Below, in pieces: positions 16,722-23,791 of a stretch of DNA of 33,735 nucleotides; within the stretch, counting starts at the first letter, position 1; each line of letters starts with the position of its first letter. Where the stretch lies: the NCBI GenBank assembly GCA_018812595.1, contig JAHJDF010000071.1, forward strand, positions 1 to 33,735, given 5' to 3'. The notes under the pieces were generated by a model. The model saw only the letters and a program-made list of their open reading frames with translations. It was not told the origin of the DNA and did not search any database. The translations under genes and the position numbers were made by a program. Origin of the DNA: Gammaproteobacteria bacterium (GTDB taxonomy: Bacteria > Pseudomonadota > Gammaproteobacteria > UBA12402).

Positions 16722-19245
16722 TGCATTACAACTGACGCGGAATGAAGTGGGTATCTCCAAATACATGCCGATTACGCATTTGCTTGAACCCACTATTTTT
16801 GAAGCGAGCAATTCAATGATCGGTTCTGTGATTCAAGTCGCTGGAGTCCCTTTCGACACCGAACGAGAAGAAACCTTGAACCGTTACCAACAAACTTGGC
16901 ACCACGCACTTACTGGCTTGAATGAAAATTTCTGTCTCTACGTCACAACGCATCGCAAGAAACGAAGCGTCGTTTTAACAGGGAAATTTAGTAACTCATT
17001 TTCGGAACAAATCGACCGCAACTACCACACTCGTTTTGCTAATCGCTCCATGTATGTCAACGATCTTTACATAACGCTTGTTTACAAAGGCATTACTTCA
17101 GGAAAAGCAGGAAAAAGCATGGCATTTGTTAATCGCTTGGTGAGCCAGAAAGTAAAGCAAGCACGAGAAGTGATGCGTCAAGATCAAGTCAAAGCGCTTC
17201 AAAAAGCCGTGCAACAACTGCTGACTTCGTTATCAACGTTTAAGCCGCGCGTGTTGGACGAAACCGCTCCGTCATCCCCGCGAAAGTGGGGATCCAGGTT
17301 TGAGCCGCGCGTGTTGGACGAAACGCAAACAAGTGATAACGAACTCTTGAGTTTTCTCTCACTTTTCATCAATGCGGGACAACCTTTACGATTCCTCTCT
17401 ATGCCATTTCCAACATCCATCGCCAAAGGAATTGCACAACATCAAGCAAAGAAGCATCCGTATCCCAACGGCAATCTGTCTCAATACCTTGCGAATAAGC
17501 GCTTGTTTTTCGGAGAAGACATTCAGTTCGTCGGCGCGAATTCAACAGACACTCAGTTTGCTTCCATGCTGACGATTAAAAGTTATCCGACGACCAGCGC
17601 CAGCATCATGCTCGATCCTCTTTTGCATTTAGATTGTGAGTTCATCAGCACACATACCTTTGCGATCGAAGCCAAAGACATTGCGCAGAATTTTATTCAT
17701 CGACACATGATCAAAATGGAAAACGTCGATGATCCTGCAATTTCACAAATTGAAGCATTAACCGATGCGAGGGAGATGCTTGCCTCCGGTGCGATACAAA
17801 TGGGGTATCACCACAACACGGTGATGTTGATCGCAGAAGATCAAAAAACACTCGAAAAACACAGGACACGCGCGATTAAGTGTTATGCGGACGTGGGGTT
17901 TCAAGCGATCAAAGAAACGATCGGGCAAGAGCCCGCGTTTTGGGCGCAGATTCCAACTAATCTCAAATACATTGCACGTAGTGCCATGATCACGTCAGAG
18001 AATTTTGTGGATTTTGCACCGCTCCACAATTATCGAACGGGGTATCGAGATGCGAATCATTTAGGATCCGCTGTGACATTAATGGAAACGCCTTCCCGTA
18101 CCCCGTACTTCTTCAACTTCCATGCACGAGGAAGTAAAGACAACCCTTCCAAAGGGCACACCACCATCATTGGCGGTAACGGTTCAGGTAAAACTGTGTT
18201 GATGACTTTTTTGGATGCGCAAATCGATCGGTATGGTGGAAGAACTTTCGCGTTTGATCGTGATAGAGGGATGGAAATTTATATACGTGCTTGCGACGGT
18301 TATTACGCTATTTTGTCGCCAGACTATCCGAACGAGACATGCTTTAACCCGCTGCAATTGAAAGACACGCCAGTGAATCGAAAATTTTGTCGCGAGTGGA
18401 TGGCTCAATTGATTCTGAACGATCACGAAACTAGTTTAGATGCAGAGTTATTCGACGAAATCACAAAATGCATTGATTACGCGTTTGAACACCTAGCAAA
18501 AGAGCATCGCACGCTCACCAACGTTTCCAAATTATTACCAATCTCTTTTCCACGATGGTCTGCTTTGAGGCGATGGTTACGGGGGAATGAAAATCACCCA
18601 GAAGGGGAATACGCCTATCTTTTCGATAACGATCACGATGCGCTCGAAATGCATACGAAGATGGGGTTCGATATGACTCATTTTCTCGACAATGAATCCA
18701 GCACAGTTCTGGTTGCGTTGACAATGTATTTGTTTCATCGGCTCAAACAATCGTTGGACGGTCGCTTGGTGACCGTGCTGCTCGATGAAGGGTGGCAATA
18801 TCTGGATAACGCGTATTGGCAACAGGCGTTGAAAAAAATGTTGCCCACCTTTCGTAAACTCAATTGTCATTTAGTGCTTGCTACGCAGTCTCCGGCGAGC
18901 GTTGTCGATTCCTCTATTTCGCATGTCATTTTGGACAACTGCGCGACTCAAATTTATTTCGCAAATCCACAAGCGAAAGAAAAGCATTACATCGACGGAT
19001 TCAATTTAACGGATTCGGAATTTTTGACGATCAAAGAAAACGAAGCGAACAGTCGTTTGTTTCTGGTGAAGCAAGAACACGATTCGGTGCTGTGTACGTT
19101 GGATCTTTCTCATATGTCTGATGAATTGGCCGTGCTTTCTTCGAATAAAAAAACAATTCGATTGCTCGATCAAATACGCGAAGAAAGCGTATTGCCTGTC
19201 AAAGAGTGGTTGCCGATCTTCCAAGAAAGGAGGCACTTACAATGA
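16708..19245 (+). CDS. virB4: VirB4-like T4SS ATPase with a palindromic repeat inserted in frame
   Basis: VirB4 is the large energising ATPase of the T4SS and acts at the inner membrane. I start at the ATG of MKPFNALQLT, which overlaps virB3 and has GGAG upstream, giving 845 residues; an in-frame ATG exists 36 bp earlier. The CagE/TrbE/VirB N-terminal domain (residues ~20-430) precedes a RecA-like ATPase with Walker A GGNGSGKT (489-496) and Walker B VTVLLDEGW (D693, E694), then LVLATQSPASV. Residues 187-206 are an extra in-frame segment encoded by a repeat element, flanked by a duplicated PRVLDET. The reading frame and all motifs are preserved, so the protein is probably functional. It overlaps virB5 by 4 bp (ATGA). 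Confidence 0.95.
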   Translation: MKPFNALQLTRNEVGISKYMPITHLLEPTIFEASNSMIGSVIQVAGVPFDTEREETLNRYQQTWHHALTGLNENFCLYVTTHRKKRSVVLTGKFSNSFSEQIDRNYHTRFANRSMYVNDLYITLVYKGITSGKAGKSMAFVNRLVSQKVKQAREVMRQDQVKALQKAVQQLLTSLSTFKPRVLDETAPSSPRKWGSRFEPRVLDETQTSDNELLSFLSLFINAGQPLRFLSMPFPTSIAKGIAQHQAKKHPYPNGNLSQYLANKRLFFGEDIQFVGANSTDTQFASMLTIKSYPTTSASIMLDPLLHLDCEFISTHTFAIEAKDIAQNFIHRHMIKMENVDDPAISQIEALTDAREMLASGAIQMGYHHNTVMLIAEDQKTLEKHRTRAIKCYADVGFQAIKETIGQEPAFWAQIPTNLKYIARSAMITSENFVDFAPLHNYRTGYRDANHLGSAVTLMETPSRTPYFFNFHARGSKDNPSKGHTTIIGGNGSGKTVLMTFLDAQIDRYGGRTFAFDRDRGMEIYIRACDGYYAILSPDYPNETCFNPLQLKDTPVNRKFCREWMAQLILNDHETSLDAELFDEITKCIDYAFEHLAKEHRTLTNVSKLLPISFPRWSALRRWLRGNENHPEGEYAYLFDNDHDALEMHTKMGFDMTHFLDNESSTVLVALTMYLFHRLKQSLDGRLVTVLLDEGWQYLDNAYWQQALKKMLPTFRKLNCHLVLATQSPASVVDSSISHVILDNCATQIYFANPQAKEKHYIDGFNLTDSEFLTIKENEANSRLFLVKQEHDSVLCTLDLSHMSDELAVLSSNKKTIRLLDQIREESVLPVKEWLPIFQERRHLQ
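17242..17324 (+). repeat. Palindromic repeat inserted inside virB4, with a flanking 22-bp direct repeat
   Basis: A unit (GTCATCCCCGCG, AAAG, TGGGGATCC, 17271-17296) lies inside the virB4 frame. It is bracketed by two copies of AGCCGCGCGTGTTGGACGAA plus AC, starting at 17243 and 17303, exactly 60 bp apart, so the event added 20 codons without a frameshift. One stem position is changed (GTGGGG instead of GCGGGG). Confidence 0.9.
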
Positions 19246-20081
19246 ATCGCTCCCCCGTCATCCCCGCGAAAGCGGGGAACCGTGTTTTCATTCCGTCATC
19301 CCCGCGAGCCATTCCGTCATCCCCGCGAAAGCGGGGATCCAGAAGTAAACAATCCTGGATTCCCGCTTTCGCGGGAATGACGAGAAGATGGATTTCCGTC
19401 TTCGTGCCTATGACGATATTTCTATGCCTTTTCCCTGTACTGACTTATGCCACGATGCCGGTTATCGATTACACCGCCATTTCTAAAATGACGCAGGAAT
19501 ATCAAAAACTAACCGAACTTTATAAAAACGCCGAAAGCCAATTGGAACAGGAAAAACAATTGGTCAGCGATGCAGAAGGGCATTACGGATTTGGCGTGTT
19601 TGAAAATTCCATAAACGACTTAAAACAACGTCAATGGTCTCCAGACACTTGGGATGACACGTTGCAAGGATTATCTGGCGGCAATCCGGAGCGATATCAA
19701 CAACTGATGGACGAATATAAAAAATCGCATCCCGTTTTAAGTAGCAGCGATTATGAAAAAGGGGCAACCGAAAATCAGAGCAAAACCTATGCGCAATCGA
19801 TCGCAGTGAATCGTGCGGCAACAGTGAATGCCAGTTATGCCTTCAATGACATCAAACAACATCTTCAAAATGTGCACGATATTTCCAGCAAAATTGATCA
19901 ATCCACTAATACAAAAGCCGCCGTCGATTTGAATTCACGATTGAATGCCGAGTTGGCTTATATCTCTGTACAAGAACTAAAGATGCTTACGTTAATCAAT
20001 CAACAATTAGCCAATCAACAATCCTCCGAAATTTCAGAATCGTCCGACAACTCAAAATTCAACACACTTCCGGACGCATGA
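19242..20081 (+). CDS. virB5: VirB5-like minor pilin with a repeat-encoded N-terminal extension
   Basis: VirB5 proteins are exported, helical, pilus-tip components. The ATG overlaps the virB4 stop (ATGA). After four codons the frame runs through three palindromic repeat units (residues ~6-47, with VIPAKAG, SSPRKRGS and IPAFAGM), then RRWISVFVPMTIFLCLFPVL with TYA, a normal signal peptide. The mature part is helical (TAISKMTQEYQKLTELYKNA, LEQEKQLVSDAEGHYGFG, SVQELKMLTLINQQL) as in the family. An ATG inside the last repeat (19377) could serve as the real start, giving a canonical signal peptide at once, but it has no clear ribosome site. Total 279 residues from the first ATG. Confidence 0.85.
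   Translation: MNRSPVIPAKAGNRVFIPSSPRAIPSSPRKRGSRSKQSWIPAFAGMTRRWISVFVPMTIFLCLFPVLTYATMPVIDYTAISKMTQEYQKLTELYKNAESQLEQEKQLVSDAEGHYGFGVFENSINDLKQRQWSPDTWDDTLQGLSGGNPERYQQLMDEYKKSHPVLSSSDYEKGATENQSKTYAQSIAVNRAATVNASYAFNDIKQHLQNVHDISSKIDQSTNTKAAVDLNSRLNAELAYISVQELKMLTLINQQLANQQSSEISESSDNSKFNTLPDA
19257..19381 (+). repeat. Palindromic repeat cluster C, translated as the VirB5 N-terminus
   Basis: Units at 19257-19281 (3' end altered to GGGGAACC), a truncated copy at 19295 (GTCATCCCCGCGAGCCATTC), a full copy at 19315-19341 and an inverted T/A-variant at 19355-19381. The truncated and full copies start exactly 20 bp apart. The cluster length keeps the virB5 frame open throughout. Confidence 0.9.
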
Positions 20082-20103
20082 GGAATACATAAATAAAGCG
20101 TAG

Positions 20104-20123
20104 AGACGCGATTCATCGCGTCT
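20104..20123 (+). repeat. Second hairpin family, copy 1 (virB5-virB7 gap)
   Basis: AGACGCGA-TTCA-TCGCGTCT is an 8-bp perfect stem with a 4-nt loop, preceded by TAG and followed by TTTGATG. A nearly identical hairpin lies after virB7. It may act as a processing or attenuation site. Confidence 0.7.
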
Positions 20124-20151
20124 TTGATGAATCAATAACAGGAGAATAAAA

Positions 20152-20289
20152 ATGAAAAAAATATCGCTGATGATCATTGGATTTTTGTTGGCTACTTGCT
20201 TAGCGGGATGTGCGTCCAATGACCTAACAGCTCCCTGCAAAGACTACGGAAAATGGTGTGTCAAAAGGCCGGTAAACGGATGGAGATGA
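20152..20289 (+). CDS. virB7: VirB7-like T4SS lipoprotein
   Basis: The 45-residue product has a lipoprotein signal: MKKISLMIIGFLLATCL then the lipobox LAGC with the lipidated cysteine at residue 20. The short mature part (CASNDLTAPCKDYGKWC and then VKRPVNGWR) is Cys-rich and ends in a basic segment, as in VirB7 proteins that pair with VirB9 at the outer membrane. The ribosome site is CAGGAGAATAAAA. Its position between virB5 and virB6 supports the call; sequence similarity in this family is very weak, so the assignment rests on lipobox, size and context. Confidence 0.75.
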   Translation: MKKISLMIIGFLLATCLAGCASNDLTAPCKDYGKWCVKRPVNGWR

Positions 20290-20303
20290 TGCTGAAAACA
20301 GAT

Positions 20304-20327
20304 GGAGACGCGATGAGTCGCGTCTCT
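20304..20327 (+). repeat. Second hairpin family, copy 2 (virB7-virB6 gap)
   Basis: GAGACGCGA-TGAG-TCGCGTCTC forms a 9-bp perfect stem. It matches the copy before virB7 except for the loop, so virB7 is bracketed by two copies. Confidence 0.7.
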
Positions 20328-20368
20328 ACAGTATTTCGCATTATCCCTGCTGCGGGGAAGTCCCCTCC

Positions 20369-20435
20369 GTCATCCCCGCGAAAGTTAAGGATTCAGAGAT
20401 AAACAAATCTGGATTCCCGCCTACGCGGGAATGAC
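20369..20435 (+). repeat. Palindromic repeat cluster D (virB7-virB6 gap)
   Basis: A forward unit of the 'TTAAGGATTCAG' subtype (20369-20396) and an inverted unit (20409-20435, CTGGATTCCCGCCTACGCGG then GAATGAC) face each other across 12 bp, so the pair can form one long hairpin or two separate ones. Together with the hairpin at 20304 it fills the 211-bp gap; no gene was seen in it. Confidence 0.85.
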
Positions 20436-20500
20436 GGAGTCTGGATTCCAGCAAGCAGCTAGGAATTACGGGAAATTTATACAGCAAAGGCAGAACTATC

Positions 20501-21619
20501 ATGCATTTGATCTACACAACCATTATTGAACAACTGTTTATTGAACTGGATTTGCTTTTGAAAGATTTTGTTTTCAACGGCTATACCTCCATGGCTAATG
20601 CATTGCGTTACCCGCTCGCATTGGCGATGACGATTTACATTGTTTTTCTCGGCATTTCGATCTCACAAGGTTGGGTCAAACTTTCCATGTCCGTCTTTGT
20701 AAAATCTGTCTTAAAACTCGGTGTGATTTATACGCTTGCGATGAACTGGGGATTTTTCAGCAGCTATGTTGTGCATTTGATCTCTGATGGTGCGTCGCAA
20801 CTAGGATCTATTCTGGCCGATGCCACACCCATCCCGTTGCCGCACTTTGCAGGCGAAGGCATCAACGGCGCTATGCAAAGCGTGCTTATTGAATTCACGA
20901 GAGTGGGTTCATGGATTTGGGATATGGGCTCCTTCCACAATCTTTCGCCCTATATCACTGCGATCATCATGTGGATTTTTGAATACGCATTAATGCTGGT
21001 AGCCGTGTTCGAAATTGTGATCGCAAAAGTCATGCTCGCTATTTTATTTGCGACAGCTCCTCTATTTGTTGGATTTACTTTATTCAAACCCACTCAAAAT
21101 TTCTTTACTCGTTGGTTGGGGGCAATCGTAGGTTATGCGTTGATGCTGTTGTTTATCTCCGCGGTTTTAGCTTTGGTTTTAAGCCTTTCTCAGTGGGCAG
21201 TCGAAGACAGTTACATTCACAAAGCACTGCATATTTCGTTCGTTGCATTTGTTCCCGCGATGTTTTCAGGATTCATCGGCCTTGGAATCATCACCCGCGT
21301 GACAGAACTCGCATTATCGATCGGCAACATGGTGACGCTCTCTACGGGAGCGGCCGCAGTGACAGGAGGTATTGGCGCTGTTGTTGGCGGTGGGTTGTCT
21401 GTGCTGAAGATGCCTTTAAGCGGTGCGGGTTATTTGGCAGGAAAGGCTGGGGAAGCAGGGAAAGGACTTTTTAAGTTGTTAGGTAAGGGCGCTTTTGCTA
21501 GCGGCAAATCACTTTTTAACATGTATCGCGAAAGTTCTTCGCATGACCTTTCTCCCTCTCAAAGACTCCAAGCGTTACGAAGCGATTTAAGAAAGCATCG
21601 AGGAATGAATCATGAATAA
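20501..21619 (+). CDS. virB6: VirB6-like polytopic inner-membrane T4SS channel protein
   Basis: The 372-residue protein contains at least six hydrophobic segments: around residues 40-60 (LALAMTIYIVFLGISISQGW), 70-90, a long periplasmic loop, then about 150-300 (IIMWIFEYALMLVAVFEIV; VMLAILFATAPLFVGFTLF; GYALMLLFISAVLALVLSL; FVAFVPAMFSGFIGLGII). The conserved tryptophan/FATAPLFVGF region is typical of TrbL/VirB6. A Gly/Ala-rich and basic cytoplasmic C-terminus follows. The ATG has AAAGGCAG upstream. It overlaps virB8 by 8 bp. Confidence 0.9.
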   Translation: MHLIYTTIIEQLFIELDLLLKDFVFNGYTSMANALRYPLALAMTIYIVFLGISISQGWVKLSMSVFVKSVLKLGVIYTLAMNWGFFSSYVVHLISDGASQLGSILADATPIPLPHFAGEGINGAMQSVLIEFTRVGSWIWDMGSFHNLSPYITAIIMWIFEYALMLVAVFEIVIAKVMLAILFATAPLFVGFTLFKPTQNFFTRWLGAIVGYALMLLFISAVLALVLSLSQWAVEDSYIHKALHISFVAFVPAMFSGFIGLGIITRVTELALSIGNMVTLSTGAAAVTGGIGAVVGGGLSVLKMPLSGAGYLAGKAGEAGKGLFKLLGKGAFASGKSLFNMYRESSSHDLSPSQRLQALRSDLRKHRGMNHE

Positions 21620-22310
21620 ACCGATGACTGAATATTTTGAGTGTGCAAATAGTTGGGCAGATGACCTTTATACCGAAGCCGTTGTGTCTCGCAATCGTTA
21701 TCAGTTCGCGTTCTTTTGGATTTCAGGACTCGCATCGTTGCTCGTGATCTCATTAATCGTGTTACTTCCGCTAAGACGGACTGAGCTTGTGATCGTGCAT
21801 CAATTTAACGATGGAACTGTGTGGGTTGAACCCGGACATCAAAAAGCTGCGCCTCACAATAAGCAAGCCGTAGAAAGTGAAATCGTTCGGTACGTCGTGA
21901 ATCGAGAAAGTTTTAGTGTGGATTCATACAACGAGCGATATTCGCTGATCACGTTGCTTTCTAGTGCGCGTGTCGCTCAAGAATATGCAGAGCAACAAGC
22001 AATTCAGAACAAACAGTCCCCGATCAATCGTTTAGGCCGACACACGGTCCGCAAAGTGCAAGTCGATAACGTGGTGTTTCTAGACAATGAAGGGTTTCAA
22101 AAGGACGCGCATCAAGTGCATCACAATTTGGTGCAAGTGGATTTCAGAATCACCGATCACAACACCCAAACCGGACAGTCGAAAACAAAATCGATGACCG
22201 CATTAATTTCTTGGGTACATCGAGGCACACCAAAAAATCCAGAAGACAAATGGAGAAACTGGGATGGATTTGTGGTGACAAGGTACGAAACAGAACAGAG
22301 GAATGTGTAA
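21612..22310 (+). CDS. virB8: VirB8-like T4SS inner-membrane assembly factor
   Basis: A bitopic protein of 232 residues: short cytoplasmic N-terminus, one membrane helix at about residues 31-52 (FFWISGLASLLVISLIVLLP), and a periplasmic NTF2-like domain. VNRESFSVDSYNERYSLITL, NVVFLDNEGFQKD and ALISWVHRGTPKNPEDKWRN match the VirB8 pattern. VirB8 nucleates core-complex assembly and contacts VirB9 and VirB10. The start ATGA overlaps the end of virB6. Repeats begin 15 bp after the stop. Confidence 0.92.
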   Translation: MNKPMTEYFECANSWADDLYTEAVVSRNRYQFAFFWISGLASLLVISLIVLLPLRRTELVIVHQFNDGTVWVEPGHQKAAPHNKQAVESEIVRYVVNRESFSVDSYNERYSLITLLSSARVAQEYAEQQAIQNKQSPINRLGRHTVRKVQVDNVVFLDNEGFQKDAHQVHHNLVQVDFRITDHNTQTGQSKTKSMTALISWVHRGTPKNPEDKWRNWDGFVVTRYETEQRNV

Positions 22311-22325
22311 ATGAATCCGCCCCTC

Positions 22326-22402
22326 GTCATCCCCGCGAAAGCCGTCATTCCCGCGAAGGCGGGAATCCAGACTCCGTCATTCCCGCGAAGGCGGGAATCC
22401 AG
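22326..22402 (+). repeat. Palindromic repeat cluster E (left flank of the GIY-YIG gene)
   Basis: A 3'-truncated unit (22326-22343) is joined directly to two full T/A-variant units, 22344-22370 and 22376-22402 (GTCATTCCCGCGAAGGCGGG then AATCCAG). They share a GAAGGC turn unlike the GAAAGC of most other copies, so these two arose from each other. The last unit ends 10 bp before the GIY-YIG ATG. Confidence 0.9.
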
Positions 22403-22412
22403 GAGATAGATT

Positions 22413-22701
22413 ATGAAACAGCCATGCTGTCTACATATTAGCAAGCAAACGTAATGGTACTTTATATATAGGGGTAACCAGTAATTTGATTCAACGAGTA
22501 TGGGAGCACAAAAACAATATGGTGGAAGGGTTTACTAAAAAATACGGTGTGCATCGATTGGTTTATTTCGAACAACATGGAGATATGTATCAAGCGATAA
22601 CGCGTGAGAAGTTGTTAAAGAATTGGAATAGACGTTGGAAATTGCATTTGATCGAAGCAAAGAATCCTAATTGGGAAGATTTATATGACAGCCTGTTTTG
22701 A
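22413..22701 (+). pseudogene. Single-domain GIY-YIG nuclease, broken by a +1 frameshift
   Basis: The ATG at 22413 reads MKQP, then one extra base (a T near 22425) shifts the frame; removing it gives MKQPAVYILASKRNGTLYIG and then VTSNLIQRVWEHKNNMVEGF, the typical start of small UPF0213/YhbQ-like GIY-YIG proteins. The rest is open to the TGA at 22699: KKYGVHRLVYFEQH, AITREKLLKNWNRRWKLHLI. Catalytic features (YIL/YIG pair, the arginine of RVWEHK, the glutamate of TREK) are present. It sits between virB8 and virB9, where no T4SS has such a core part, and repeats flank it on both sides within 10-15 bp. A functional product would need frameshifting, a sequencing correction, or a non-ATG start such as the TTG at 22486, which would lose the YIG motif. 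Confidence 0.85.
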
Positions 22702-22715
22702 TTTTTATTTCTGTC

Positions 22716-22972
22716 GTCATCCCCGAATTGTTCGTCATCCCCGAATTGTTCGTCATCCCCGCGAAAGCGGGGATCCAGTTATATATTTTATGGATCCCCG
22801 CTTTCGCGGGGATGACTTGGTCGTGGTTGACGCCTGCAATGCATCCATCTATGGATCCCCGCTTTCGCGGGGATGACTTGGTCGTGGTTGACGCCTGCAA
22901 TGCATCCTTTTATGGATCCCCGCTTTCGCGGGGATGACGGGGTTCTGGATTCTTGGCTTTCGCGGGAATGAC
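22716..22972 (+). repeat. Palindromic repeat cluster F with a 61-bp tandem duplication (right flank of the GIY-YIG gene)
   Basis: Two truncated starts (22716, 22734) and a full unit (22752-22777) begin exactly 18 bp apart, each truncated copy being GTCATCCCCGAATTGTTC. Three inverted full units follow at 22791, 22852 and 22913; the first two belong to 61-bp tandem units (repeat plus 35 bp of flank beginning TTGGTCGTGGTTGACGCCTG) that differ only in the last few bases. An inverted T/A-variant (CTGGATTCTTGGCTTTCGCG...) ends at 22972. The GIY-YIG remnant lies to the left and virB9 starts 23 bp to the right; no gene was seen in the cluster. Confidence 0.9.
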
Positions 22973-22994
22973 ATAAAAAAACAAGGAGAAAAAA

Positions 22995-23780
22995 ATGAAA
23001 AAGAAAATGAGTATTTTTGTTTTGTTGGTTTTACTGCTTTTGCAGTCGCCTTTGTTTGCACAACAAAAACTACGGTCTTTGCAGACGGATCGCCGTATTA
23101 AGGTGGTGGCGTATCAACCGAACAATGTTGTTCAAATTCACAGTACAACGTTTATTACGACGCAAATTTTGTTAGCTAACAATGAATCTGTTGAAGACAT
23201 TCAAGGGGGCGATATTGCTGCATGGGTGATTACTGTTCCTAAATATCTGCGCAACATGCTGTTCATCAAACCGACTGTTTTGGGATCCAACACAAACATC
23301 ACCGTGATTACTGATCGGCATACCTATTATTTCCATTTGATGAGCAATCAACAGCCGACCGATAATCCCTTGTTGCAAACGTATGCTGTGAAATTCATTT
23401 ATCCCGAGGATGAAAAAAATCAGCAACTCAAAAAGACGAATTTCGAAAAACATCAAGACGAGGCGTTACTCAATGTGGAAAGACATCCCAAAGCTTATAA
23501 CTGGGATTACAGCTTTTCGGGCTCTAAAAGCATCATGCCATTACACGTGTTTGATGACGGGCAATTTACTTATATGGAATTGCAATCGCACCAAGTGGTG
23601 CCCGCAGTCTTTGTGGTGGAAGACGCGTCCGGAAAAGAATCTGTTGTGAATTTTAGAGAAAAAAATCATTGCCTCATCATTCAACGGCTTGCCCCTCAAT
23701 TCACATTAAGGAATGGAAACAGTGCTGTAGTTAGCATCTTCAATAACAAAGCCATTCAGCAATTACGACAAGATGCATGA
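22995..23780 (+). CDS. virB9: VirB9-like T4SS outer-membrane core protein
   Basis: The 261-residue protein has a signal peptide (MKKKMSIFVLLVLLLLQSPL then FA, cleavage before QQKLR). The N-terminal domain shows YQPNNVVQIHSTTFITTQI and WVITVPKYLRNMLFIKPTVL with TDRHTYYFHLMSN, and the C-terminal domain WDYSFSGSKSIMPLHVFDDG with FTYMEL, the VirB9/CagX pattern that docks with VirB7 and the VirB10 ring. AAGGAGAAAAAA precedes the ATG. Its stop overlaps the leader of virB10. Confidence 0.93.
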   Translation: MKKKMSIFVLLVLLLLQSPLFAQQKLRSLQTDRRIKVVAYQPNNVVQIHSTTFITTQILLANNESVEDIQGGDIAAWVITVPKYLRNMLFIKPTVLGSNTNITVITDRHTYYFHLMSNQQPTDNPLLQTYAVKFIYPEDEKNQQLKKTNFEKHQDEALLNVERHPKAYNWDYSFSGSKSIMPLHVFDDGQFTYMELQSHQVVPAVFVVEDASGKESVVNFREKNHCLIIQRLAPQFTLRNGNSAVVSIFNNKAIQQLRQDA

Positions 23781-23791
23781 GGAGCTTCATT

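Noticed and set aside
22716-22972. CRISPR array
   Set aside because: Repeats occur in both orientations, spacing is irregular, and the 'spacers' in the regular part are copies of each other. No cas genes are nearby.
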